Source: DATBGO01 sp963840095 | Lineage (GTDB): Bacteria > Actinomycetota > Actinomycetes > Streptosporangiales > Streptosporangiaceae | Assembly (NCBI GenBank): GCA_963840095.1 | Contig: CAWIXN010000004.1 | Span: 434,001-498,000 of the forward strand | Direction: 5' to 3' | DNA length: 64,000 bases | Part shown: one piece after another, positions 8,447 through 16,898 of the stretch | Layout: every line of letters starts with the position of its first letter | Numbering within the stretch: the first letter of the stretch is position 1 | Program-made: the position numbers and the translations under genes | The notes under the pieces: generated by a model | Told to the model about the DNA's origin: nothing | The model's database searches: none | What the model saw: only the letters and a program-made list of their open reading frames with translations

Positions 8447-9000
8447 CCCACGTCGTGCGTGAAGCAGTTGCGGCCGAACCGAGACCGACGCCGAGATTGC
8501 CGACCTTCTAAGTGATAGAGGGGCCGACACATTGCGTCGCTCCTATCTCTGGTCATACCCAGCAGGCATCGACTGGTTTACGCACCTGGCAAACGCTTCA
8601 TCGAACTACGTCTCAGAGATTCCACAAGCTGCCTACCGTGATCCCCTGACGCCAGACGACTTGACCCAGCTTTGGCCCGAAGGCCCAGCCTTCAGCGGAC
8701 CCGGCAGAGACCTGCCCATTCTGCCAGGCTGATTCGCTTCGAGCACCTAATCACGTCTCTGCGAGGCCAACGCATTAGATCATGGACAGTCAGCGAGACA
8801 GGGACCTGCTGAATGGCGGCTGGTTCACTACCGAAGAGCTGGCTCTCCATGTCAATCAAGATCAGTGACGGCTGCATGTGTATGAAGGTCAACGGCGTTA
8901 TTATCGCGACCGCGAGGTCTGCGCCGTCCAGTCGGCAAAGCCTTCGTGTGCGGGTCGGCATTCTCGGATAGGTGCCGTGGTTCTTGCGCGGATGTCGCCG
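8447..9000. other. Non-coding stretch with an HTH-like fragment
   Basis: About 550 bases without an intact gene, less GC-rich than the rest. From ATG 8782 a short frame reads GGWFTTEELALHVNQDQ, then stops at TGA and continues in the same frame as RLHVYEGQRRYYRDREV. Together these resemble a small excisionase/MerR-type helix-turn-helix protein broken by a nonsense codon. A 66-codon frame at 8532-8732 has no recognisable features. Confidence 0.35.
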
Positions 9001-9255
9001 TCAGCCAACCCAGAGCACCCGAAGGATCACGACTCGCCGATCGGCCTCCAGGACAAGGTAGATCGCGAGCCCGTGGCCGCCACCACCGAAGGTGTGAGTG
9101 CGCATGTTCGCGTCCGGGCGCTGCAAGTTGTAGGGGTCGCCTGACCACGGAGCTACTTCCAGCAAAGTCATCAGCTCGGCATACGCGGGCAAGGCCTCGG
9201 CCGGGAGTGCGGCGACCTCGTCGAGTGCGGCGACCTCCGTCTCGACCGAATACAT
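9001..9255 (-). CDS. Putative ParE/RelE-like toxin paired with DUF6247 protein
   Basis: An 84-residue protein from ATG 9255 (MYSVETEVAALDEVAALPAE). An N-terminal helix (LPAEALPAYAELMTLLEVAP) is followed by PWSGDPYNLQRPDANMRTHT, then FGGGGHGLAIYLVLEADRRV and VILRVLWVG. This order, helix then a small beta sheet ending in a V-I-x-R-V strand, is the plan of RelE/ParE-superfamily toxins. It lies 24 bases downstream of the DUF6247-type gene, on the same strand, so the two probably form a toxin-antitoxin-like operon. Neither activity nor target can be read from the sequence. Confidence 0.55.
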   Translation of the reverse strand: MYSVETEVAALDEVAALPAEALPAYAELMTLLEVAPWSGDPYNLQRPDANMRTHTFGGGGHGLAIYLVLEADRRVVILRVLWVG

Positions 9256-9279
9256 CTGACTGATCTCGCCGCGAGCCGT

Positions 9280-9600
9280 CTACAGGCCCAGACGGTGACG
9301 GGTGACCGGCCAGGCCTCCGTCGACACCTGATCGGCGGTATTCCCGCGGCTGAGCCGGTCGGCGTGGTCGAGCATGCGACGGTGAGCCCGCGCGTCCCGC
9401 GACGATTCCGCGACGCGCCGCCAGCGTTCGAGCAGTTGCAGCACGCCGGTCAGATCGAGCGTCTCTGTGGCCTGCGCCATGGCGGCCCGGAACTCCCGGT
9501 CGAAGTCCCCTGCCTCTTCCGGCAGCAGGACATCCCGGATCGACCGAGGCACCGGAAAGTTATCCCCGGCCGACAGCGGACCTGTCACGCCAACGGACAT
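9280..9600 (-). CDS. DUF6247-like protein (probable antitoxin partner)
   Basis: A 106-residue protein. Its core SIRDVLLPEEAGDFDREFRA then TLDLTGVLQLLERWRRVAES matches the actinobacterial DUF6247 pattern: a short leader, L-P-x-E, a helix with FxxEFRAA, then a helix ending in L-x-x-W-R. These small proteins often precede ParE-like genes and are thought to be antitoxins. The rest of the C-terminus (DARAHRRMLDHADRLSRGNT) is likely helical and could contact the toxin. Co-directional with the toxin-like gene immediately downstream. Confidence 0.55.
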   Translation of the reverse strand: MSVGVTGPLSAGDNFPVPRSIRDVLLPEEAGDFDREFRAAMAQATETLDLTGVLQLLERWRRVAESSRDARAHRRMLDHADRLSRGNTADQVSTEAWPVTRHRLGL

Positions 9601-9728
9601 GATCGCATACTACTCGGCCGTCTTCGGGCTGGAGCCTGATCTGCGGACTCCACGCGGCGAGGCAGGTCCCTGGAACGACACCCTCCCAGACCCGGCGACC
9701 CGGGCCAGCTCGCTGACTCGCAATCGCG

Positions 9729-10075
9729 CACCGGGCGCCATGGGCCGCGTCCCTGGCCGAGCGCGCCGGGCCGCTGCGCGAACTGTCCGCGGTGGTCACG
9801 CCCGAGGCGGGCGAGCCGCCGATCACCTGCCATCGCGGCCTGCACCCCGGACAATGTACTCGTCGACGGCTCGGGCCAGTTAGTGCTGCTCGACTGTGAT
9901 GACGTCGGGTCGGCCTGCCCGGGCCGTGAACCTGGCCGCCTCCTCGCCGACTCGCACGTCCATGACGACAAGCCCGATGCCGCAGAACACCGCCAGTACG
10001 CCTGCGCCGGCGCGCGGATGCTGGGAGAGCGTCTCGACGACGAGTACGGGGTTCGCGCTGAGTGCGACAGGAGGG
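9729..10075 (+). pseudogene. Aminoglycoside phosphotransferase-like kinase, broken
   Basis: One frame reads HRAPWAASLAERAGPLREL then SAVVTPEAGEPPITCHRGLH. After one surplus base near 9851 the next frame continues DNVLVDGSGQLVLLDCDDVG then SACPGREPGRLLADS. This is the catalytic and magnesium loop of the APH/choline-kinase fold (CHRDLHPDNV ... LDWDD). It carries a frameshift in the loop and the catalytic Asp of HRD changed to Gly. The N-lobe is missing. The sequence then runs towards the long repeat that ends in att scar 3. Non-functional. Confidence 0.7.
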
Positions 10076-10142
10076 TCGCCTTGCCGAGTTACCGTGCTGA
10101 ACGGTACTCGCAGCTACTGCCAGGAAAATGGCCTGTATTTTC

Positions 10143-10359
10143 GGGCAGCCGCCTCGTGCCTGTGGATCCCGGCTTGCGGGAATCGTGATCTTTGGCTCCC
10201 TTGACTGGCCCATCTGCCGGTCCCGGGCCTGCGGCCGAATGCCCAGCTAGAACGGGCTGGATCGGTGAAAAACTCGCTTCCGGCAAGCGATAGGCGCGCC
10301 CGGTGGCTCCCCGTTTGGCTCCCCAGCTATCGGAATTTCTGTTCGAAATAACTTGTCTA
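10143..10359. repeat. Diverged long direct repeat, copy B (next to tRNA-Pro att scar)
   Basis: Partner of 2642-2853, about the same length with scattered substitutions and small indels, in the same orientation. Both copies end at the tRNA-Pro scar with GTCTACCAGTCGGG. Because the similarity extends more than 200 bases outside the tRNA-derived core, the copies descend from one element end (attL or attR side) that was present twice. Confidence 0.75.
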
Positions 10360-10405
10360 CCAGTCGGGACGGCGGGATTTGAACCCGCGACCCCTTGACC
10401 CCCAG
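10360..10405 (-). other. tRNA-Pro 3'-end duplication (att scar 3)
   Basis: Forty-six bases identical to the 3' half of tRNA-Pro at 37785-37858 and to scar 1, ending at the same anticodon-loop base before diverging (GGAATGCATTC). Confidence 0.85.
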
Positions 10406-11118
10406 GAATGCATTCATGTGCCCGCCACCAGGACACCACCACGATTCCGCAGGTGACGCTGATGCACAGGTGAGCAGGAGGGAGCCCTCTAGAGCCACGG
10501 CGAGCGCTGGTGATTCCCACTTCGTTCCCAGCCGCCGCTCTCTTTAGCTCCTTGTGACCCACTCAGCTTGGGCGTCCCTGATGCCCGGAGCGCGGGCCGG
10601 GGGAGTCGTGAAGTACGGCGCGGACGGCGAAGCCGCCTCGGGCAGCGTCACCCACTTTGAGATTAGCTGAGACCGTCAGCTTGTGCGCGGCGGCGACAGC
10701 TTCGCGAGCACGGCGCCCAGGGTCTGCCGGGTGACAGCGCTCAAGCTGGACTGTGGCTGTTACGGAGAGTAAATAACGGCCAGCGCGACTACCAGATACT
10801 CGCGCCGAACTCCCTGCCGAGTCTGTGCGCTTGGATATGGTGACGGCTCGGACGACTGCGGAGCACAGACTAGCCAATTATGGGTGGCCCTGGCCCGGCG
10901 GTGAAGACCGTCTGCGTGATTGATCTGGCCGGGTCAGATCACCTGGTGTGACAGACCATGACGGCCATGAGCGGCTCTACGTCGGGAAAGTATACCCTCA
11001 AGGCCGGGTTCTCCCGGGCCGGCGGAAGCGGGCCTGTGTCACAGGACCTCTTCGCCTGCGGGATGGACAAGGGCTCCGCGGCGATGGTGGCAAGGTGGAG
11101 GCTTTCGCGGAATGCCTC
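10406..11118. other. Long non-coding stretch
   Basis: About 700 bases between att scar 3 and the MarR remnant. No open frame has recognisable motifs; a 104-codon minus-strand frame (10877-10563) is arginine and alanine rich and looks like chance. No strong hairpin was noticed. Confidence 0.4.
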
Positions 11119-11698
11119 GTCGTCAGCGGAAGCTTGCTCAGTCAGGCTAGTGATCTGCCCTGGGCCGAGCAGTTCGCCACCAGCCGGCCCGAGCCCGCGC
11201 GGCTGGCGGCCGAGTTCGGTGCGGCCGTCCGCAGGACGAGCTCCCTGATGCAGCTCATGGGCCAGGCGGCCACCGACCGGATCGGCCTCAACGCAACCGA
11301 CCTGAACCGTCTGAACATCCTGAGCTTTAGTGGCCAGATGACGGCCGACGAGCTGGCCAGGGCAACCGGGCTCACCACCGCGTCGATCACCGGGGTGGCC
11401 CACCGGCTGGAGGAGGCCGGTTACGTGCGCAGGGGCGCGACCCACGGGACCGCCGCCGTGTGGTCATCTGCCTGGTGCTCGACAAGGCACTCCGCGACGT
11501 TGCCCCGGTATTCCTGCCGATGGTCCGCGACTGGCAGGAGACGGCGTCCAGCTGTACGGACGACGAGTTGCGGCTGATCGTGGAGTTCTATAGCCGGATG
11601 GCGAGATCATCCGCGAGCACCTGACCCGGCTCCGCGGTCCGGCCGAGTCGGCCGACACGCCGGATCTCCCGGCTGAGCCGCCGGATCTCTCCGGCTGA
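11119..11698 (+). pseudogene. MarR-family regulator with two frameshifts
   Basis: The winged-helix core is clear: RLAAEFGAAVRRTSSLMQLM, MTADELARATGLTTASITGV and AHRLEEAGYVRRGA. One base appears missing near 11435, after which the frame with DRRRVVICLVLDKALRDVAP takes over. A second single-base loss near 11604 is needed to join YSRMA with EIIREHLTRLRGPAESAD to the TGA at 11696. The reassembled protein has the usual DNA-binding helices, wing and C-terminal dimer helix. The downstream gene is also frameshifted, so local decay is more likely than two independent errors. Confidence 0.75.
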
Positions 11699-11707
11699 GG
11701 CACGCGG

Positions 11708-12323
11708 TCACGCGCGGATCTGCTCGCGGACGGCTGCGGTGACCTGCCCGGCCCGGGCGATGATGTCGTCCGCCTTGTCCGCGTCGGCGATCATCTCCAG
11801 GCTGGCCTCCTCGCCGGTGATTCCGGCGAGGTTGATCTCAACGTTGACCCGGGCAGTGGCCGCGGCGGCGCGGGCAGCCTCCGCAGCGGCGGCCACGTCG
11901 CTGAGGACGTTGCGGTTGCCGATCGCTACCAGCGCCGCGGCCAGGTCGACCACCATGCCGGCAATGCCGATGAGCTTGGCCGGCGGACAGGTCGCGTTGG
12001 CCAGCGCCTGGGCGATGGCCGCGGAACGCTCGGCCTTCTTCGCGTCGGTGGACCCGGGGAGCTTGTAGGCCCCGGCCACGGCGGCGAACGCCTCCGCGTC
12101 GGCCCCGGCGAGACGAAGCGCGATCGCGCAGTTCGTCGGCCTTGGTGATGATCCGGCCGATCGCCAGCTGATACTCGGCGTACTCGCCGGTGCTGTACCG
12201 GGCGACCATGCCGAGCAGGGCCGCTCCCGGCGGGGCGTGCAGGGGTGCCGACGCGCCCCCGCCCGGGGCCGGCACGCCGTCGGCGAGCCGGTCGAGGAAG
12301 TCACCGATCTTCTCGTCGCGCAT
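11708..12323 (-). pseudogene. Formimidoyl-THF cyclodeaminase / methenyl-THF cyclohydrolase family, frameshifted
   Basis: The first frame, from ATG 12323, reads MRDEKIGDFLDRLADGVPAP then GGGASAPLHAPPGAALLGMV and ARYSTGEYAEYQLAIGRIIT. This is the FtcD C-domain/FchA signature with PAPGGGSxAA. Near 12117 one base is missing; the other frame continues ADAEAFAAVAGAYKLPGSTD, AKKAERSAAIAQALANATCP and DVAAAAEAARAAAATARVNV to the stop at 11708. Joined, it makes about 205 residues, the family length. The family interconverts one-carbon folate forms. It converges with the MarR remnant, leaving nine bases between the ends. Confidence 0.8.
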
Positions 12324-12640
12324 CAGCAGTCGTCCTCCGATCATTGCGGGCGGATCGGGTGCAGGTCACCGCACGCGCGAAGATCCTCAATAAGATCCGG
12401 GTCGCCCTGACGGACTGCCGTTCGGCCGCCAGTTGCCGCGGGGCTGACCACTGGGTAAGGCCGGGCTGGGCTAGTTGCTGGCCGCCGAGGTCACCTGGTG
12501 GAGAATCCAGCGGGGATGGTGACAGGGTCTTGGCGATGTTGGCGCGAGTCGGCGGCAGCCATTGCACGTCGGTCACCCAGGTGGAGAGCGTGCTGCCTCA
12601 CCTGGATCCTGCTGTGTCAGGGGTCTGGCGCTGTCGCCGG
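12324..12640. other. Intergenic region, nothing recognised
   Basis: About 315 bases separating the cyclodeaminase remnant from the stop of the FAD oxidoreductase gene. No gene, hairpin or repeat was recognised. Confidence 0.35.
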
Positions 12641-14092
12641 TTAAGGCCCTTGCCTCACGCCCAGGTCGGCGAGGGCGGTCCGGGCCGCCCAGGCACCGCA
12701 CATCCCGTGCACCCCGCCGCCCGGCGGGGTAGACGCCGAGCACAGGTAGACGCCTGGGACCGCGGTCCGGTACGGATTCCACCGCGGCGTCGGCCGGAAG
12801 ATCGTCTGGCGCAGCGTTCCGGCGCCGCCGCTGATGTCACCGCCGATGTAGTTGGGGTTGTGCTGCTCCATCTCGGCGGCGGTGCGGACCGACTTCGCCA
12901 GGATCAGGTCGCGGAAGCCGGGCGCGAACCGCTCGATCTGCGCCTCGATCCGGTCGGTCATGTCCACCGTCGAGCCGGACGGCACGTGGCAGTATCCCCA
13001 CAGCGTCTGCTGCCCGTCCGGCGCCCTGCTGGGATCGACCACGCCCGGCTGTGCCACCAGGCAGAACGGGTGCTCGGGGTGCCTGCCCGCGGCCACGTCT
13101 GATTCGCTCCGCGCGACTTCGGCGAACGTGCCGCCAAGGTGCACCGTGCCCGCCTCCCGGCAGGCCGGAGCCTGCCAGGGGACCGGCCCGCTGAGCGCCC
13201 AGTCGACCTTGCAGACCCCGGGACCATACCGGAAGCGCGCGAGCGCCCGGCGCTCCCTGGCCGGGAGCCGGTCACCGGCGAGCGCGATGAACTGGCGCGG
13301 GGACACGTCCAGCAGGACCGCGCGCGCCTGCGGCAGGTCGTCCAGCGTTTGCACCCAGCGGCTGGTCTCGAGCCTGCCGCCCAGCGACGTGATCTCGGCG
13401 ACCAGGGCATCGGTGAGCCGGGCGCTGCCGCCCTCCACCACCGGCCAGCCGACCGAATGCGCGGTCATCAGGAACAGCAAGCCGAAGGCGCTGGTCAGCG
13501 GCGCGGTGAGCGGCAGCATGGTGTGCGCGGCCGCGCCCGCGATCAGCGCCCGGGCCTCCTCGCCGCGAAACCGCCGCGACAGCGCGCTGGCCGGCAGCAG
13601 ACCCTCCAGGCCGAACCGTGCTATGGCCGCCGGATGCCCGGGGACCGTTCGCAGCGGCGCGAGGATGGCGGGCAGGATGAGCGGGACGTCATGCACCAGG
13701 GGCCCGAGCAGCTGCCGGTAGGCGCGCCCGTCTGGCCCGAGTCCCCCGGCCGTCTCGTCTACCGATCCGCGGGCGGCCGCTGCCCGGCCGCCGTCCAGTG
13801 GCTGGGCGAAGGCCACCTTCGGGGTCAGCAGCCGGACCCCGTGCGCCGCCAGGTCGATGCCGGTAAAGAACGGCGAGGCGCCGGCCAGCGGGTGGACCGC
13901 CGAGCAGACGTCGTGACGGAACCTTGGCAGGGTCAGCTCTTCGGTCCTGCAGCCGCCGCCAGGGGTGGCCGCTCCCTCGATGACCTGCACAGACAGGCCA
14001 GCCCGGGCCAGGGTCACGGCTGCCGCCAGCCCGTTCGGCCCGGAGCCGACCACGATGGCGTCAGCGGTGTCCGGTGCGTCGCTAGAGCTCAA
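12641..14092 (-). CDS. FAD-dependent oxidoreductase, phytoene-desaturase/CrtO-like
   Basis: About 483 residues from TTG 14092, preceded by GAGGGCGAGATCC; an ATG at 14122 is the alternative, and both overlap the end of the upstream MBL gene. The N-terminus holds the dinucleotide-binding motif VVGSGPNGLAAAVTLARAGL (GSGPNG at 16-21) and the following acid plus PGGGCRTEELT loop. The C-terminus has GTLRQTIFRPTPRWNPYRTA then VPGVYLCSASTPPGGGVHGM, the FAD-closing motif of the CrtI/CrtO and NAD(P)/FAD amine-oxidase-like family. Members desaturate or oxidise isoprenoids, but many actinobacterial paralogues have unknown substrates. No other carotenoid gene is in the window. Third gene of a three-gene minus-strand unit. 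Confidence 0.8.
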   Translation of the reverse strand: MSSSDAPDTADAIVVGSGPNGLAAAVTLARAGLSVQVIEGAATPGGGCRTEELTLPRFRHDVCSAVHPLAGASPFFTGIDLAAHGVRLLTPKVAFAQPLDGGRAAAARGSVDETAGGLGPDGRAYRQLLGPLVHDVPLILPAILAPLRTVPGHPAAIARFGLEGLLPASALSRRFRGEEARALIAGAAAHTMLPLTAPLTSAFGLLFLMTAHSVGWPVVEGGSARLTDALVAEITSLGGRLETSRWVQTLDDLPQARAVLLDVSPRQFIALAGDRLPARERRALARFRYGPGVCKVDWALSGPVPWQAPACREAGTVHLGGTFAEVARSESDVAAGRHPEHPFCLVAQPGVVDPSRAPDGQQTLWGYCHVPSGSTVDMTDRIEAQIERFAPGFRDLILAKSVRTAAEMEQHNPNYIGGDISGGAGTLRQTIFRPTPRWNPYRTAVPGVYLCSASTPPGGGVHGMCGAWAARTALADLGVRQGP

Positions 14093-14924
14093 GGATCTCG
14101 CCCTCGGCGGCCACGATGACATCGGCCGGTCCAGCGGCGACGCGGCTGGCAAGCTGATCGAGCGCGTCGTCGGTGCGGCCCGGCTTGTGGTGGGTCAGCA
14201 TAACCCGTCGCGCCCCGGCCCGCTGGCCCAGGCTGATCGCATAGTCGGCTGCTGCGTGGCCGAACGAGGCCTCGGCCGCAACCTCCTCGGGCAGCAGGAA
14301 CGCATCGTGCAGCAGCAGGTCAACGTCGCTGGCGAGATCAAGCGCGTCCCGGTGGTACTCACCCCATCCCTCCGGTCCCGGCCCGAGGGCCGTGGGGCAG
14401 TGATCAGGCAGGTAGGCGATCGCGCGGCGCCCGTCGCTGACCCGGTAGCCGAGCGTCGCGCCGCCCTTGTGCGGGATCCTCCGTGCCTCGATCGTGAAGC
14501 CCTCTGCCTTCAGCGGCCCTGGCGCGACGGTGCCGAAGGTCCAGGCGCCGCGCAGCCCGCGCGGCGGTATCGGAAAATGCGGTGGCGACATGCCCTTGGC
14601 CAGCGCTTCCTCCGCGCCCGCGCCATCCTCCTGCTCGGGCAGCAGCAGGTTGACCCGCGAGCCGTCGCGGTCGCCCCCGGTGAAGAACGGCAGCCCGTGC
14701 ACATGGTCCCAGTGCAGGTGGGTGAGCAGGATCGTGCCGTCGAAGGGCAGGCCGCCCAGCAGCGCCGTGACACGCCGCAGGCCGGTGCCGGCGTCCAGGA
14801 CGAGCGCCGGCCTGGCTGCGTCGTCATGGGCCAGCGCCACACAGGAGGTGTGGCCGCCGTAGCGCTGGAACTCGGCACCCGGCGCCGGGGTAGAGCCGCG
14901 AACCCCGCAGAGATACAGGCGCAC
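14082..14924 (-). CDS. MBL-fold metallo-hydrolase
   Basis: A 280-residue protein. It opens MRLYLCGVRGSTPAPGAEFQ RYGG, the start seen in the RNase Z/PhnP-like MBL group with CGVRGSTP. The metal motif is THLHWDH (His69, His71, Asp73, His74); further ligands are probably His in IPHKGG, Asp in LLHDAF and His in LTHHKPG. The GTGLR loop follows LVLDAG. Such enzymes cut phosphodiesters, including cyclic phosphates and nucleotides. Its position directly after a cNMP-binding protein gene (5-base gap) makes a cyclic-nucleotide or cyclic-phosphate substrate a reasonable but unproven idea. Confidence 0.8.
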   Translation of the reverse strand: MRLYLCGVRGSTPAPGAEFQRYGGHTSCVALAHDDAARPALVLDAGTGLRRVTALLGGLPFDGTILLTHLHWDHVHGLPFFTGGDRDGSRVNLLLPEQEDGAGAEEALAKGMSPPHFPIPPRGLRGAWTFGTVAPGPLKAEGFTIEARRIPHKGGATLGYRVSDGRRAIAYLPDHCPTALGPGPEGWGEYHRDALDLASDVDLLLHDAFLLPEEVAAEASFGHAAADYAISLGQRAGARRVMLTHHKPGRTDDALDQLASRVAAGPADVIVAAEGEILEL

Positions 14925-14929
14925 CCCGC

Positions 14930-15940
14930 CTACCCTAGGCCCCGCCCCGCGTCTTCTCGCCGGTGCCCGCCGGACAGCTCCTCAAGGGCGGACCGGTCGA
15001 GCTGGCTGGCGTCGACTGCCGCCACCCGGCAGGCGGTGACGGCCGCCAGCGTCGATGTCCGGGCGCCGCCCTCAAGATACGCGCGCTCCCCGAGCAAGGC
15101 GCCGGGCCCGTACTCCGCCAGCCGCTCCCCGTCCCGCTCGACCCGGAGGACCCCGTCGAGCAGCAGGTAGATGTCGGCTCCGGGCTCCCCCTGGCGCACT
15201 AGCACGTCGCCAGCCTTGATACGCCGGATCCTGGGCTTGGCGCCCCCGTGCATGAGCTGCACGGACAGCTCCCGTTCCAGCGCTGTCTCCACGGCCGTCA
15301 CCAGTGCTGCCGAGTCCTCGTCCCCCCACGGGCTGTGCCGTCCGAACGACTTGCGATACCAGTCGCGGAAGTCGGTCAGGCCGGACTTGTGCGAGAGCGC
15401 GCCCTCGGAGTCATAGACCCAGTGCCGGGGGAACGGGCTGGCACCGGTCATCGCGGACTCGGCCGTCCCGTCGGCGTGCAGCGTGAGCGACAGGGTGGTC
15501 CACACCAGCGGGGCCTGCCACTGCACGAACGGCTTCCGGCGCACCCGCCTAGGCGCGGGCATGCCGGTCCGGCCGCCGACGGTCTGCACGAACCGCGCCC
15601 AGCCGTCTCCGAGCTCTGGATCACGCTGGAGGTCGGGGAGCTTGACCGCCTGGAAGCGGTGGCTCAGCCCGGCCAGCCGGACGGTGGTGGCGCCCATCAG
15701 GCCGCTGCCGTCATAGCCGGAGCCGGTGATCCGGCCCGAGCCGTCCACCTCGATCCAGCCGCGCAGGACATTGGCGAACCGGAACCGGTCCGCGACCCGC
15801 AGCGCCTCGATGTCGCCGAGCTCGCCGGGCGGCGGATCGTCGTAGTGGGTGACCCCGGCGTCGAAGGCCACCCGCGTGCCGCCGGTGACCGCTTCCGATG
15901 GAATCCAGGAAACAGAGGTGACGCAGCTTTCATATCGCAT
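14930..15940 (-). CDS. Cyclic nucleotide-binding domain protein
   Basis: A 336-residue protein. Residues 1-225 form a domain without a recognised name, with LRVADRFRFANVLRGWIEVD, RITGSGYDGSGLMGATTVRL and FPRHWVYDSEG. The C-terminal part (235-315) is a cNMP-binding beta roll: IKAGDVLVRQGEPGADIYLL, LDGVLRVERDGERLAEYGPG, then a phosphate-binding-cassette-like GALLGERAYLEGGARTSTLA with Glu285 and Arg294 in the places that hold the ribose and phosphate. There is no HTH, so it is not a CRP regulator. It heads a unit with the MBL hydrolase and oxidoreductase. A REC-class III cyclase gene starts about 1 kb away in the opposite direction, a possible cAMP source. Confidence 0.75.
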   Translation of the reverse strand: MRYESCVTSVSWIPSEAVTGGTRVAFDAGVTHYDDPPPGELGDIEALRVADRFRFANVLRGWIEVDGSGRITGSGYDGSGLMGATTVRLAGLSHRFQAVKLPDLQRDPELGDGWARFVQTVGGRTGMPAPRRVRRKPFVQWQAPLVWTTLSLTLHADGTAESAMTGASPFPRHWVYDSEGALSHKSGLTDFRDWYRKSFGRHSPWGDEDSAALVTAVETALERELSVQLMHGGAKPRIRRIKAGDVLVRQGEPGADIYLLLDGVLRVERDGERLAEYGPGALLGERAYLEGGARTSTLAAVTACRVAAVDASQLDRSALEELSGGHRREDAGRGLG

Positions 15941-16236
15941 GTGCTCATCGTCGCCCCTCCCGTGCCGGTGGGCACAGGATGGTGGCTGGCGTTTCCGGGT
16001 GTGCCTACCACCACGAGCGCCGCGTGCAGGGACCCCGCGTATTGGTGCTAGCCAGGAAGACGGGGAAGGATGACTCGGTCCGCCGCGCGGCGGCGGCCGA
16101 CCCGAGGGCGCCGCCGACCAGGCCGATCAGGAGTCGTACCTTCCCCTTCCGGTCGCCAGGCGGGCTGTGCGGAAATGGGGACCATGACATTTGCACCGAG
16201 CACGCTCGGAGAGTTCCGCCCGCGCGGCGCCTGGCC

Positions 16237-16870
16237 ATGACCGCCGCCTTAGTCTTTCTCCGGGCTGGGCTGCGCAACCGCTGGCGCGGCCGGCTCGGCC
16301 TGGCGCTGATCGTCGGCCTGTTCGGGGGCGCCGTCGAAGGCGCAGCCGCCGGCGCGCGCAGGACCGACTCCGCGTACCCGCTGCTCGTGGCCTGGAGTAA
16401 GGCGCCCGACATGCTGATCTACTCGGTCCCCGGTCAGCCGACCTTCGCCAACCTCGCGCCCGCCGCGCTGGAGCGGCTCCCGTAAGTCACGGGCGGCGCA
16501 GAGCTGGCGACTCTCGTCGCTGTGAACCCGCGGCCGTCGTCACCCTCATCGCCCCGGCAAGCAGTCAGGTCCCCGGCGGCATCTGGCACCGCAAGCTCCT
16601 GGCCGCCGGCCGGAGTGTCGGCACTCGCCGCGCCCCTGCAGCGGCTCGGCCCGTTCGCTTTGGAGGGGCCAGACACGCCGACGGATCTGGTGAACTTCGG
16701 GGAGGCGCAGAGCATGCCGCTGCTGCTCGGGGGTGTCCCTCGGCGTGCTCGCGCTTATGACCATCGCCCATCGGCTTATCACCTCGGTGTAGCACGCAGG
16801 CCCGGCTGCCTGCCGCTGCGAGGTGTGCCTAGCACCACCGGGTCTTCGGGTGGCTGCTCACTGGCGGCCT
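16237..16870 (+). pseudogene. FtsX-type ABC permease, degenerate third copy
   Basis: Begins MTAALVFLRAGLRNRWRGRL then GLALIVGLFGGAVEGAAAGA and RRTDSAYPLLV, a diverged version of the N-terminus of the two intact permeases downstream (GGxAMA ... AARRTDSSYPDYLA). It stops at 16485. Later pieces in other frames recall the permease C-terminal half (TPTDLVNFGEAQSMPLLLGG, then LMTIAHRLITSV). Most of the middle is gone. It is the remains of an ABC permease gene reduced by deletion and frameshift. Confidence 0.7.
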
Positions 16871-16898
16871 AGGGCCGACGTGTGCGACAACTAATGGC

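Noticed and set aside
8532..8732. A 66-codon plus-strand ORF
   Set aside because: No ribosome binding site, no recognisable motif and it sits in a decayed stretch.
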